From positions 992,001 through 1,056,000 of the forward strand of contig NC_090968.1 of the NCBI RefSeq assembly GCF_040807025.1: a DNA stretch of 64,000 bases, read 5' to 3'. This DNA comes from Struthio camelus (taxonomy: Eukaryota > Chordata > Aves > Struthioniformes > Struthionidae). This document shows, piece by piece, positions 45,501-57,670 of this stretch (the first letter of the stretch is position 1; every line of letters starts with the position of its first letter). A program made the position numbers and the translations under genes. The notes below the pieces were generated by a model. The model worked only from the letters and a program-made list of their open reading frames with translations, was not told where the DNA came from and did not search any database.

Positions 45501-48130
45501 GGCGTTTGCAAAGAAACAGAGGAGCCGCACGGGGCAGGGGGGGTTGGGGGTGACGGTGGGCTGCGGGCTCCCGCTCTGCAAAAGTTTCTCCCCCTCCCGG
45601 CCAATGCGGCAGGAAAGTGGCGGCTGATCCGCGCGAGCGGCCGGGAGCGAACGCGGTCGCCTCCGAGGTGGAAATGCCTCCGAGGGGCACGTCGCCGTTT
45701 CCTAGAGACGGCGTTTTTATTGCGGGTTGTTGCGCCGGCTGGGAATTAAAGTCCAGGCTGTAGAGCGAAAGTGCCCCGAGCCGGAGCGGTGATTTTCACT
45801 CGCCGGGGTTTGCCGCTCGCGCTTTCGGTTGCTTCGCTCAGGTGCTTTTGACGGCGGCGGCGGCTTCACAATTCCGGTGGCTTCATTTGCTCCTTGTCTC
45901 CCTTTGTCACCCGCGGAAGTCACTTCCCGGAGCCCGGCCGGCATCGGGACGAGCCACGCGCCGGCGGCGGGAGCTGCACGAGGATGCCCGGGATGCCGCG
46001 GCGGTGAGGCCGGAGCGACGCGCGGGAACCGAGCGGCTCGAGGGTGGCTCGGACGGATGGCCATGGGCACCCTCGGTCGCGAGCGGGTATGGATGACGCC
46101 AAACCCCTTTCCCACCGCGGGACAACCTCGGCCGCCCCGGCGGCTTTGGGTTTTTTCCCGCGCTGGACCCTCCCGCGGCAGCTTCCGCGTGTCCTCGCCT
46201 CCGCCGGCGCCCCCGGAGACGTCGGAGAGGTCGCTCTGCTCCGGCGCCCCTCCGTCCCCGTCCTTTCCCCCTCTCCGCGATTGCGTTGCCTTCGCGCTGC
46301 TATTGGGCAACACGGGAATTACCGGGCTCTATCGCAGTGACCAGGTTTTGGGTTTTTTTTTTTTTCTCATAAACTTCCTCGTCGCTAGAAATCGCAAGCC
46401 CAGAGCCGCTGGACGGCCGCTGAAGAAACAGCCCCTTGGTTTGAATCCCTTTTATCTAATTCCTCGCTCTTAATGGGCGAGAAGCCGTGAGGACGGCGGC
46501 TCGTGGCGCCCGCGTGGAAAGCCGGACCCGCGGGAAAGCCGTGGGCGGCCGGGGCGTTTCGGGGCGCGAGGAAGAGGCCGGGGGCCGAGCCGGGGCTGAG
46601 GGGGAGGGCAGCGCCTATCTCGAAAGCATCTCTGAGCGTGAGCTGTAAAGCAAACAAGTTGCGGCGTTATATATAGGACAAAGATTGCAGCGCTCCAGCT
46701 CGATGTTTCTGGTTTTACCGGCCAGGGTGGTTGCTCGCAGCTGATTTAAAAGACATATAATTCTTAAAGACGCAGGGCCGGGGCGGCAGGCCGGCGGTGG
46801 AGGGCCGCCGCCGCGTCCTTGCCGCTCGCACGAGCCACTTTTCCTGCCGGTTTTACTCCCCGCAGCTTTTCCCGCGTTGCTGGTTTTCGGCACCTCCGAA
46901 CCACTTTTGCCAGGTTTTTTCCCCCTTAAAACTTCCCCGCGGAGCGTCGCAGGCTGAGAACGGCCGAACGTCGCGCCGCGGGTGCCTGCCCCGGGCCACG
47001 AGCAGCTTGGCGGAGGGCTGGCGAAGCGGGCAGCAGCCCCGTTCCCGCGGTCCGGCATCGCCGGCGCGGGCTCTCGCTGGGATGAATTTCCGTAGGAGGG
47101 TGCCGGAGCGGCGACGGGATAAGGAGCCGGGTGGCGGGACGGGTCGCGCCGCTGCCTTTAGCTCAAGCTCGCCGGCGCGCGCAGCTTGGGCAGCTCCGGC
47201 GGACGCCGCTTTGTAAAAAAAACCCCCAAACTCGCTTTTTTTTTTTTTCCCCCCCAACCCGCAGAGCGAGCGCGAGAAACGCCTGCCTCCGGCGAACGGG
47301 CTGCCCTCGGCCCCGGCGCCGCGCAGCCACAACCCCTCCGCGACTCTGGCATCCCGGCGGCGGGCCGAAAGCCGGCGAGATTAGCGCTAATCTCGTTTAC
47401 AGCATCACTCATAAAAAGTTACTAAATTGGCCCGCCGTCCCTCGGGCAGCTGGGTTAGAGCTTGGGTTTTTTTTTTTTTTTTCTTTCCCTGGTTTTCCGC
47501 GGCTGCTTTTTCGCGGGAAAACCCGGCCGGCGGGGGCACGCGAGGCGACCGCGGGAAGGTGCCGCCGGCGGGACCCTAACCCCTTTGCCGAGGGCGCCCT
47601 CGGTGAGTTCGGAGCGCTGCCTGCCCCGGGGGACAATGCGGTTACCATGCCTACGAGGAAAATATTTCAAATCTAGGCTGCGATGTTATGGGCTAAAATT
47701 ACCCGGCAGCAAATCGCTGGTTCGGCCGAGTCCGGCAGCGGGATAAAACACGCTCGTCCCTCCGGCGCGCACGGATAATTTGGCCAAACAGGTTGTTTTT
47801 CTTTTTTTTTTTTTTTTGCCGGCTTTTCGCTCCGGGCGAACGTGCGGCGGCGTCCGTGGAAGTTTCCTGCGGCTCCGGAGGGGGGGGGAAAACGTTCGCT
47901 CGCTGGCTCGGCCCCGGTTCCCGCGGTTTTGAGGTTGCGCCCCCCCCCCCCCGGGCCCCCACGGTGCGGCGTGCGCTTCGGGGTTTGCGGCTGCGGGTTT
48001 GGCTCCCGGTCGGCCCTTCGCCGGGCCCAGCGGCGCGGCCGGGGTCGGGGGCGCCCGTGAGAGCGGCCGGGCCGAGGCCTCGGGGTGGACGTTGGCAAGG
48101 CGGCGGGGTTGGCTGCATCGGCGCGGGGGT
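42521..48130. other. Intergenic: no coding exon found
   Basis: From about 42.5 to 44.2 kb the sequence is of mixed composition; from 44.2 kb it becomes CpG-rich with scattered homopolymer runs (for example T-runs at 46347, 47236, 47467 and 47797). I found no exon with flanking splice sites and recognisable protein sequence. Many medium ORFs occur on both strands together, as expected from GC bias. Confidence 0.5.
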
Positions 48131-48139
48131 CTCGGTGGT

Positions 48140-48555
48140 CTTGGGCAATACTCCCCACCATGGGAAATAACCCCCCCGGAATAACCCCTTGTGGGCGATA
48201 ACCCCTGTAAGGAAATACCCCCCCCGTGGGCAATAACCTCCCGTGGGAAATACTCCCCCGTGGGAAATAACAACCCCCTGAGTAACCCCTCGTGGCTGAT
48301 GAGCCCTTGTGAGAAATAACCTCCCCGTGGGCAATAAACCCCCCGGTGGAAATACTCCCCCGTGGGAAATAACAACCCCCTTGAATAACCCCTTGTGGGC
48401 GATAACTCCTCTAGGAAACGATAACTCCCCTGGGCAATCCCCCCGCCGTGGGCAGCACCCCCACCGTGGGAAGTACCCCCGGTGGGCAATGCTCGCGTGG
48501 GTAACGACACCCGTGGGAAGTACCCCCGGTGGGCAATAACCCCCCAAGTGGGAGC
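48140..48555. repeat. 16-bp class minisatellite (CCCCCGTGGGAAATAA)
   Basis: Tandem but irregular units of CCCCGTGGGCAATAAC / CCCCGTGGGAAATAAC with spacing near 16 bp and its multiples, just upstream of the CpG-island promoter. The overlapping minus-strand ORFs are repeat-derived. Confidence 0.85.
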
Positions 48556-48589
48556 GTTACAGGTGCGAAGGCCGCAAAATCCCGCGCGT

Positions 48590-48855
48590 GTGTGTGGGGG
48601 GGGGGAGGGAGGCCCACGCGGAGCCCGGTTGCGGCCGTGCCTCAGTTTCCCCCCGGCGGGCGGGGGCAGCGAGCGAGCGGGCCGCTCCGCAAGGGCGCCG
48701 CGGCCGGCAAGCGCCGCCCCCCCGGCGCCCCCCCCGCGCGGCGATTGGCTCGCGGCCCTGGCGGGGGAGGGGGGAGGAGGAGGGGGAAGGGGGGGGCGCC
48801 CGTGTCACGTCCGCGGCGTTGTGGCATCGCGGGGCGCGGGGGGGGGGAGCCCGCT

Positions 48856-48891
<36 letters not shown>

Positions 48892-49108
48892 CCCGGCCCC
48901 CGGCAGCATGACTCGGGCGCCCGGCAGCAGCAGCAGCAGCAGCAGCAGGAGGCCGCCGAGGGCGCCCGGGCGGCTGTAGCGGCAGCGGCGAGGCGAGCGC
49001 GACAAGATGGCTGCCTGGTAGCGCCCGGAGCGGCGCGGGCGGGGGGGGCCGGGGCCGGCGGCGGCGGCGGCGGCGGCGAGCGGATGCCGGCTTGAAAGCG
49101 GGGCTCAG
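48590..49108 (+). promoter_or_regulatory. CpG-island promoter with non-coding first exon (possibly TET3)
   Basis: Extremely GC-rich block with a (GCC)12 run (48856-48891), a (CAG)8 run (48925-48948), a YY1-type CAAGATGGCTGCC (49003-49015) and a splice donor CAG|GTAAAT at 49108/49109. Two small upstream-type ORFs are present: ATG at 48908 to TAG at 48977-48979 (23 aa), and ATG GCT GCC TGG TAG at 49007-49021. The lack of a longer coding frame to the donor suggests a 5' UTR exon. In human the gene after DGUOK on the same strand is TET3, so its first exon is the best guess; no TET3 coding exon (CXXC or catalytic) is in the window. Confidence 0.55.
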
Positions 49109-50770
49109 GTAAATACCCCCCCCTTCCTCCTCCTCCTCCTCCTCCCCTTCGCTTCGCTCCGCCGCGCCCCTCACCGCGGCCTCGGGCCTTCGGCATAAAG
49201 CGGCGCCCTACGGGAAAGGCCAAAAGGGGGGGGGGGGAGGAAAAAAAAAAAAAAGAAAGAGGGAAAAAAACAAACAGCCCAAAACAAGAAAAACACAACA
49301 AAAGGTCCCGTCCGTGTGTGCGTGTGCGTGTCCCCAGCACCGCCGCGGTGGGTTGAATCGGGGACATCCCTCCCCCCCCCCCCCCGCCACCCACCGCTGC
49401 GGCCACGAGCGGAGCCAACATTTCGCTTAATTAATTAATTAATTAATTTTTTTTTTATTATTTCTCTCTCTTTCTCTCCCCCCCCCCCCCCGCCCCTTCC
49501 CCGTGTGCTCTCCGCGCCCTGGACGCAGGTGGCAGCGAGGGACAATAAGGGCCGGGCCGGGCCGGGCCGCGGGAGCGGCGCTGGACGCGGAGGTACCGCG
49601 CCGCCCGCCGCCCCCCCCGCGCCCCCTTTCCGTAGTGGGGGGGGGGTGCATGCTTTTTTTGGGGGGCCGCTTTGCCCGCTGCAAAAGAATAGATTCCCCG
49701 CGCGCTCCCCCCACCCCCCGCATGTTGGCAGAAAAGCGGCGTTTTTTATTTATTTATCTATTTATTTATTCCCCCCACCCCGCCGCCGCGTTTGGCTCTC
49801 CCAAATGTGCTGAGCTCAGACCGCACGGCCCGCGATGCTAACAAGGGAGCCGGCGTGACGTCACGCTGACGTCAGCACCGCGATGGCAGCTGTCACCCCC
49901 GCGCTGGGGACGAGGTTGGGGGGGACGGCGGCGGCGGCCCCTCGCCGCTTCCCGGCGGCACGAGCGCGGCGGCGGCGGCGGCAGCAGTGGGGAGGGGATT
50001 TAAAAAAAAAAAAAAAAAAGGACAAAAAGAAAGAAATCCCCCCCAAAAAGGGGCTCTTCCAGCACCGCGGACTCGGATCCGGCTCGGCCCGGGCAGGATG
50101 CGGCCGGCGGCAGGTGCTCGCGCCGCCGAGGTCGGCGCGGTTTGGCGGCGCCGCAGCCAGGGTGGAAAGTTCCTTTCCCGGTGTTTTTGGCAGCGGGTCG
50201 AGCCGCGGCGGGGTGGCCGCCGCCGCATCGGGTGGGGACGGGGCGGGCGGGCGGGGGGGGATATATTTTTGGGTGTATTTGGTTGGAGATCAGGCCACCG
50301 GCATTTGCTCTGTTGCAAAATTATCTGCGGGCGCGGAGCTGAGTTGGTGGCGGTGGGAAGCTCCGGCGGGACCCCGACAGGACCCTCCCAAGCGGGGCTT
50401 TCCCGCGGGTTTCGGCCGCGGGGCGCGCGGCCCGGGCCCAAAGGTTGCGTGCGTCGCGCCGGGCAGAGCCGGAGCCGCTCCGCGAGCGAACCTCCCTGGC
50501 CCGGCCTTTGGCACCCGATTAGCCGCAACCAGGTTTGCTTTTCCGCTTCCCCACCCGGACCCGGTATCGCGTGTAATCGCAGGGAGCAGCGGCTTAGAGG
50601 GAAGTGTGCAAAAAAAAAAAAAAAAAGGGCAAAAAAAGGGAATTGCTCCCAATTTCTGCGCGTGGTGCCCGGTGATTCTTCAACCCACGTTTGCGCCGAA
50701 TTTGGGGAAGGAGGAGGGTCTGCGCCCCCACAGAGTGCTGGCATGCTGGGAAAGACCTGTCCCTGTGTTG
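49109..50770. other. CpG-rich non-coding DNA downstream of the putative first exon
   Basis: Contains poly(A), poly(C), (TTAA)n (49429-49447), (TATT)n (49746-49770) and A-runs near 50003 and 50610. Apart from the CRE pair listed separately, I see no gene. Large ORFs running through it continue into the next minisatellite. Confidence 0.5.
49856..49874. promoter_or_regulatory. Two perfect CRE sites (TGACGTCA) 11 bp apart
   Basis: TGACGTCA at 49856-49863 and again at 49867-49874. Both are full palindromic CREB/ATF sites, one helical turn apart, in CpG-rich DNA. They would suit an alternative promoter or enhancer of the downstream gene. Confidence 0.75.
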
Positions 50771-50774
50771 CACC

Positions 50775-51615
50775 AGGGTCCCCAATGCAATGCGGCGCCC
50801 GTTGCGTTAGGGTTCCTGTCCCCGTTGCCTTGCGGTCCCCATTGCACAAAGGTCCCCATTGTCCCCGTCCCAGTTGTACTGGGGTCCCAGTTGCACCGGG
50901 GTCCCTGTTGCTCCGCAATTCCTTTGCACTGTGGTCCCCATTGCACCGCGGTCCCCGTCCCAGTTGCACCGAGGTCCCCGTTGCTCCGTGGTTCCTGTTG
51001 CACCGAGGTCCCCGTTGCTCCGCAGTCCCCATTGCACCATGGTCCCCATCCCAGTTGCACCGAGGTCCCTGTTGCTCCGTGGTTCCTGTTGCACCATGGT
51101 CCCCATTGCACTGCAGTCCCCGTCCCCGTTGCTCCGCGGTCCCTGTTGCTTTGCGGTGCTCGTTGCGCTGCAGTCCCCGTCCCCTTGCATTGGGATCCCC
51201 GTTGCTCTGCGGCATCCCTTGCCCTGAGGTCCCCGTCCCTGCTGCGCTGTGGTCCCTGTCCCCATTGCACCGGTGCCCCTGTTGCACTGCAGTGCCCGTT
51301 GCATCAGTGTCCCCGTCCCTGTTGCGCTAGGGTGCCCGTTGCACCCCGGTCCCTGTCCCCGTTGCATCGGCATCCCGGTTGCACCGTGGTCCCCATCGCA
51401 CCGAAATTCCCGTCCCCATTGCACTGAGGTCCCCGTTGCACAGGGGCCCCCGTCCCCATTGCACTGAGGTCCCCATTGCACTGAGGTCCCCGTCCCTATT
51501 GCACGGGGGTTCCTGTTGCATGGGGGATCCCTGTCCCCATTGCATGGGGGTCCCTGTTGCACGGGAGTCCCCATCCCCATTGCACCAGGATCCCCATCCC
51601 TTGCCCATGCATAGC
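50775..51615. repeat. 17/23-bp minisatellite (GGTCCCCGTTGCACCGC)
   Basis: Long tandem array of 17-bp units GGTCCCCGTTGCNCCGN interleaved with 23-bp forms that carry an extra CCGTCC. It spans about 840 bp. Open frames of 447-514 residues on plus and 464 on minus cross it and are artefacts. Confidence 0.92.
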
Positions 51616-52963
51616 CTGCCCCAAACGCGGTCTGGCGTGGGAACGCTGCCGTCACTGTCCCTTAGGAGCTGCCGGGGGTCTCACCTTCGCATCGGCGGCG
51701 CTTTACCTCCGCTGCGAGAGCGTGCCGGATGCTTGCTTGCTTTTTTTTTTTTTTTTGGCTGAAAGCCCCCCTGTGCGAGGGGGAAGGAGCGCGGCATCCG
51801 CGTGCCGGGCGGCAAAGCACTTCTTGGGAGCGCGCCGGCGAGGCTGGGGCGCCGAGCGCGAGGATGGCCGCGGCGCCCGGCAGGTTTCCCCGAGCAGCCG
51901 CGCGTGTTCGCTTCAGCTAAAATGGCAGGTCTGGCCAAAAAAAAAAAAAAAAGAAAGGAAAAGGGAAAAAAAAGCCCCTTCTGCACGTCGAATCGCTGCA
52001 TCCTTTGACATCGAGCGGGGCTTTTTTTGTTCCGTCGTCGTCGTTCCGTTTCGGTTGGGTTTGGTTCGCTCGGGGCCGCGGGGGGCGGCTCGGCGGCGTT
52101 CCCGAAGGGCCGAAGCACGCTGCCTGCCCGCACGTGGCTTTTTTTTTTTCTCCAGGTTTACAAACACGGCGGCTCCCTCCCCGTGAGTCATCGGTCCCGG
52201 CACGGCCCCTCGCCTCCGTCGGCTCCTTTTTCACCCCGAATGGGCTCGGGGCCGGCGGGTCGCTCCACCGGCGCGCGAGAATCGCCGGCGGGCTTCAGCG
52301 CGAAGGGCGGCGGCGTAAAAGGGACCCCGAAATCGGTGGCCGGGCTTTAAAAAAAAGAAAAAAAGACAAAGTGCATGGAGAGGGGTGGGAAAAGGGCAGA
52401 AGATGCGCGCGGAGGCGGAGGAGCCCCCGCGGCTGAGCTCGCGGCTGGCTGATGCGGCTGCGGTGACTCAGCAGCACCGGCGCTGACTCAGCGCCGCGGC
52501 GGCGGCTCCGCCAAACTCCCGCCCGTTGGTCCCCGCTCCCGACCGGCCCGACCGGCTGTTGCGTCGGCAGGATGGCCGAGACAAGGTTTTTAGGCTGAAA
52601 AGGAATAATTTGGAGCAAAGGGGATCTCTCTCTCCCCTTCCGCCGTGCCGGGAGCGAGGATGCGCTCAGTCCCGGTTTCCCTGAAATCAGAGCTGCTCTG
52701 TCCGGCTTGCGGCCGGGAAGCCCGGCGCCGCTCGGCTTAAGGCGATTGCTCGAATCCCGTCGCCGGCCTGGCGGGGGCCGTTGCAGGATGTCCCGCGCTG
52801 GCTTGCGGAGCCGACCGCACATCCGGAGCCGCCGGGAGGTTTTTGGGGTGCTTTGGGGGTTTGCCGCTCACCATTAAGAAGTGCTCCATAATTGTTGGTC
52901 TCCGCGGGGGGGACTTGTGCTGTTACCTGCTCTTGTCCCAGCTGGGACGTTGGGGTTTATGTA

Positions 52964-53003
<40 letters not shown>

Positions 53004-54540
53004 TTTTTCCCCTCCCCGAGCTCATTAAAAACCGCGGCTCTCGGCTTTTCCCGCACGCCCACGGCATCCCGCTGAGCGGCTTCTCCTCGGCCGCATCCGA
53101 GGAGGATGCGGGTGAGAACGGCGCGGGCCGGCCGCCGGTCGGGGCTCGCGCTCGCCCGCCGCGCTCCCTCTTGCGCCTCGCCGCTCCCGGGGCGGCGGTG
53201 GCCTCCGGGATTCGGTGTCCCCCGGCCGTGCTTCCCGCTCCGGCGCGTAGCAGCAAAGCGGAAAACTCGGTGCCGGTTGGGAGCGTTGCGGAGCGCGGGA
53301 ACCTTTCCCGGCTCTTTCTGCCTCCGTCCTTCGGCTGGCTCGGCGGGCGAGCGCTTTCCCACCCGGCGCGTGCCTCCGCCGAAAGAGGAATTAACCCCGG
53401 CGAAAGGGGAAGGGGAGGAGGAGCAGGATCCGGATCCGGACCCGGCCGCCCGCCCGCAGCATCCCCGCGCCGCTCTTCCCGGATGTGACTCGGGGACCGT
53501 CACGTCCGCTCGCCTGCCCGGCTGGCCGGCGCAAGAGGCGCTTGCCCGGGCGATCCTCCCCCCCACCCACCCCGCCAACCCCGATCCCCGCCGGGCGCAG
53601 GATGCGGCCGGCTTTTCGGGGAGCCGGCACGCGCCCCGGCGAGCGCTCGCGATCGGCCGGCCCGACGAAAAGTGATTTGTCGGTCGCGCGCTTCGCCCCG
53701 GCGGCTTTGGAAATGAGTGAGCGCTGACCGGGGAGGGGGAAGAATAAATATATTGAGCCCTTTTCCGGGCTCGCCGGCGCCCGAGCCCCGGCGGACGCGG
53801 CAGGTAGGTGCCGGCCGGTAGCGGCGTTTGGCTCCGGCCGAGCGTTGCCCTGGGGGTTGGCGCCTGGGAGGGTCCGCGCTCGCCCCGTGCCTCGGTTTCC
53901 CCAGCCGGTGCCGTCGAGCCGAGCGCTTTGGGGACGGGGTGGGTGGCGGCGAAACCGGCTCCTCCGGGCGCTCCTCCGCTCGCAGACAGGGCAGGGCCGG
54001 GCTCCCGCTCGTCTCCCGGCTCCTGGCCGCGTCGGCGCCTCGGGCTGCGCCGGGGCGAGCGGCGCGGACGTGCCGGCGCTTGCCGCCGGTCCCACCTCCT
54101 TTAAGCGCGAGGTTGGGCCCGGCCGAGGGATTCGCCGCTTCGGCAGAGGTGGAAGGAGCTGGGCTGGCGGCCCCAGGGCCGGCCGCGCCGACGGGGGGCC
54201 CGCGGCACCCGCAGGTAGGGCGCGGGGTGGCCCCGGGGCACCCTCGCCCCTGCCGGTGGGGGGTCGTGCTGGGACGGAGAAGCAGTGATTTTGTTGCTCG
54301 CCGGGAAGGGAGCTGGCGGTTCGGGGCGGGAAGGGAGCCGGTTTTGCAGCGGTTTTTCTGGCTTTTTTACCGACACACCTGCACGCGGGCTGGCACCTCC
54401 CTGGCATGTCCCGCGCAAGCCGGCTGCTCGGCGAGGGCCCCTCTCCAGGGCCGTTGCCCCGCCGTCCTGGCGTTTGCCGATGGAGGCTTGCAGGGATTCC
54501 CGCTCCTCGGAATGGGGGGAAAGCCCCCAAAATGTGTGTG
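51616..54540. other. CpG-rich non-coding DNA with microsatellites
   Basis: Contains T-runs near 51740 and 52140, A-runs near 51938, and a (TA)n tract at about 52970-52995 followed by a T-run. No supported exon; the minus-strand 658-residue ORF that starts in the next array ends here. Confidence 0.5.
52464..52490. promoter_or_regulatory. Paired MARE/AP-1 sites
   Basis: TGACTCAGCA at 52464 and GCTGACTCAGC at 52482-52492 each hold TGACTCA with a flanking GC, the form bound by MAF/NRF2 and AP-1. The two are 20 bp apart, about two helical turns. Confidence 0.65.
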
Positions 54541-54554
54541 CGTATAGGGCAATG

Positions 54555-55370
54555 CAAGCGGGGAACGGGGCGGCACGGGAACAGGGCAGCGCGGGTGCGC
54601 GGGAACGGGGCGACACGGGCGCACGGGAACAAGGTGCGTGGGAACGGGGCGACAGGGAACGGGGCAGCACCGATGTGCGGGAACGGGGCGACACGGGCGC
54701 ACGGGAGCAAGGTGCACGGGAACGGGGCGACAGGGAATGGGGCAGCACCGATGCGCGGGAACGGGGTGACACGGGCGCACGGGAACAAGGTGCGCGGGAA
54801 CGGGGCGACAGGGGCGCATGGGAACAAGGTGCGCGGGAACGGGGCGACAGGGAACGGGGCAGCACCGATGCGCGGGAACGGGGCGACACGGGCGCATGGG
54901 AACAAGGTGCGCGGGAACGGGGCGACACGGGCGCATGGGAACAAGGTGCGCGGGAACGGGGCGACAGGGGACGGGGCAGCACCGATGCGTGGGAACGGGG
55001 CGACACGGGCGCATGGGAACAAGGTGCGCGGGAACGGGGCGACGGGGGACGGGGCAGCACTGACGCGCGGGAACGGGGCGACGGGGGACGGGGCAGCACT
55101 GACGCGCGGGAACGGGGCGACGGGGGACGGGGCAGCACCGACGCGCGGGAACGGGGCGACGGGGGACAGGGCAGCACCGACGCGCGGGAACGGGGCGACG
55201 GGGGACGGGGCAGCACCGATGCGCGGGAACGGGGCGACGCGGGCGTGCGGGAATATGCGGCAGCACTGGCACGCGACACGGGCACGTGGGAATGGGGTGA
55301 CATGGGTGTGTGAAAATGGGGCAGCGCGGGCACGGGGCGACGCGGGCACGCGGGAACGGGGCGGCACTGC
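54555..55370. repeat. GGGAACGGGGCGAC minisatellite with higher-order structure
   Basis: About 800 bp of units based on CGCGGGAACGGGGCGACA, CGGGCGCACGGGAACAAGGTG and GGGGACGGGGCAGCACCGA. From 55030 to 55220 a simpler two-part unit repeats. Both strands read open over hundreds of residues; not genes. Confidence 0.92.
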
Positions 55371-57650
55371 TGGCCGAGCAGCTTTTTCCGGCAGCGCTGC
55401 CCTGCCGCAGAGCTCGTTCGCAGCCGCTTTGCTGCCCGAAGGCCCCTTCCTTTCTCGCTGGCGCAGCCGGACCTGGCGAAACTCTCCAGGCTCGGAGCAA
55501 AGGCTCCGAGTCCCCGCGAGCCGGCTGCTTTTCTTTGCTCGCCCGGCTGATTTCTACATCCCATTTGCAATGCAAAAAACTCAGCTCGGCTGAAGGGCAG
55601 GGTGGAAATTTCCCCGGCGGGGCGCCGGCGGTGCACCTGAACCGGCTCTGCCGGCGCGCCGTGCCGTGCCGTGCCCGGCTGCGGCGCCCCGGCCCAGAGC
55701 GACTCGCCGGGGATTTGGCGGCGCTCGGCCCGGCGGGCGGGCGGGCGGCCCACGCCTTGGCGCGGCGTTTGCCCAGCCGGCCCCGGCGCCAAGCTGGTAG
55801 CTGCGTGCTCGCACGAGAGCAGTCAGCTGTGTTGGAGGAAAAGCGACTCCAAGAAACAAAAATAGAGCTTGGCTTTTTGCTTTTTCTTTTTTTTTTTTTT
55901 TTTTTCCTTTCCCTTTTTCCCTTTAAAGAGCTCTTTTCCCCTCCCTCCCCGCGCCAAGCCTGGAGCGCGCCGCTCGGCCGGGGAAGCGTTTCCTCCGGCC
56001 CTCGCCAGTTGGCGCCCGCCGGCTCGGCCGCCCGCCGGGAACGTGAGCCGCGGCGCCGGCCGCCGGGCCCTTCCCTTTATCCTGCGGCCGCTGTTTTGGG
56101 GACGTCGAGGCTGGCGCGGGAACGGGCCTCGCACCCGTCACCCGGGGCGAGACGAGCGCCGCGGCCGACGCCGCGCGGCGACCCCTCCGGCTCCGTTTGC
56201 GCGAAACGGGGCCGGAGCGATGCGGGATGCGGCGTCTCGCGGTACGTAGGGACGCGCCGGGTAGCGGCGGACGCGCGGCCTGAGCGCCAGTGCCGGGCGC
56301 TTTGCCGAAACGCGGGTTTCTCGCCCCCGGGGAGGCCGTTGGGCAGGGTAACCTCGGCCCGGCGTTTCTGCCTTTTCCCCTCGCCAGTCCGCGCGCGAAA
56401 GCAACGCCGCGGGCTTTTTAGGGGACGTTTGGGTTGATTTCTTTCCATCCTCCCCTCCTGCAAATCGCTGGAAGCGAGGTAAAAGCGGCGGTTTGCAGAG
56501 CCGGGGCGCTGGGCGCCTTCGCTCGGCCCCTCGCCGGGGCAGAGGAAAAGCGGCGGGGGAGCGGACCGTTCCCCTTGTGCTTTTTCCTCGGGCTTCAACG
56601 ACCGGGAAAACAACTTCCTGGCCGCTCTCCAAGCACGTAAAAAAAGCTCTGAATGCTTGCAGGGAACAATATATAAAAAAAAAAAAAGAAAAGAAAAGAA
56701 AAAAGGTATTTTCTGCCCGGCCCCGGGCAGGAGCGAGGCGGGGGCACGCGGGGCCGGCGTCCGACCGCGCTCGCTCCCGGCGGCAGCGCCGTTCCCGTCC
56801 CGCGTGAACTTGTCCGGGCTTTTTTTTTTATTATATATATATATTTTTTTCCTTTTTTGATTTTTTATTTTATTTTATTTTTTTGCCGCGATTTGTGGGG
56901 CCCGGCCGGTTGCCAGTTGCGTGCGCGGCTCTGAATTTTCCGACCTCGCTTTGAGCGGCGGCCAAGGCGGATTAACAACAGATGCTCGCGCGCGACCTTC
57001 CCCCGGCCGCGCGAAACGGCGGGCTTCCGCTCTCCCTCCACGCGCCGGGAAAAAGGAGGGGGGAAAAAAGGGTTTAAAAAAAAAAAAAAAAAAGGGGGTT
57101 TTAAGGGTTTTAAGGACTAAAAGGGGGTTTTAACTTGGCCCTCGGCGCTCGTCCGAGGGAGCCGTCGCGGGTGTCCGGGAGCCGCGGGAACGGCTCGGAA
57201 AAGGAGCTCGGGCCGGCGCTCGCCGGAGGAGGCGGCGGGAAAACGGGAGCATCCGACGCTGGCCAGCTCCTGTCCGAGCTCCCGCGGTCCGGGCAGAGAG
57301 GGAGCGGCGGTACCCGCCGGCGGGCGTTTATTCGGCGCTAGCGCGGTGAGCGTCCGCGCCGTGCTTTCGGGCGCGTGCTCGAGGAGCGAGGCGGCCGGCG
57401 GCGGCCGCTGCCAGCGCAGGAAAACCGCGAGCTCAGCGCCTGGGCTGGCCGGGCTCCACGGGCGCGCTGCAGCCCGGGGCGGCCGGCCAAGGAGGCTCCC
57501 GGCTTCTTGGCCGACCCAAGCTGCTGGCTGTCAGCGGCGCGGGCGGGCGGCTCGCTGACCTCCCGGATGCCCTCGGCCGCCTGGCAGAGCCGGCCGCCGC
57601 CGGGGACGCTGCCGGGGCGCTTCGGGCGAAAGGGAGGCCGAGGCGGGCAC
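55371..57650. other. CpG-rich non-coding DNA
   Basis: Contains a T-run at 55887, (TA)n plus T-rich sequence at 56830-56885, and A-runs near 56668 and 57075. No exon with recognisable product on either strand. Confidence 0.5.
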
Positions 57651-57670
57651 GAAGTCGAGGCCGGGAATTG

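Noticed and set aside
49883-51427. Plus-strand 514- and 447-residue ORFs and the matching minus-strand 464-residue ORF
   Set aside because: Most of their length is the 17/23-bp minisatellite, open on both strands; composition follows the repeat.
53391-55792. Minus-strand ORFs of 658 and 563 residues and plus-strand 342/395-residue ORFs
   Set aside because: They overlap the same GGGAACGGGGCGAC array on opposite strands and in several frames at once, the mark of a repeat rather than a gene.
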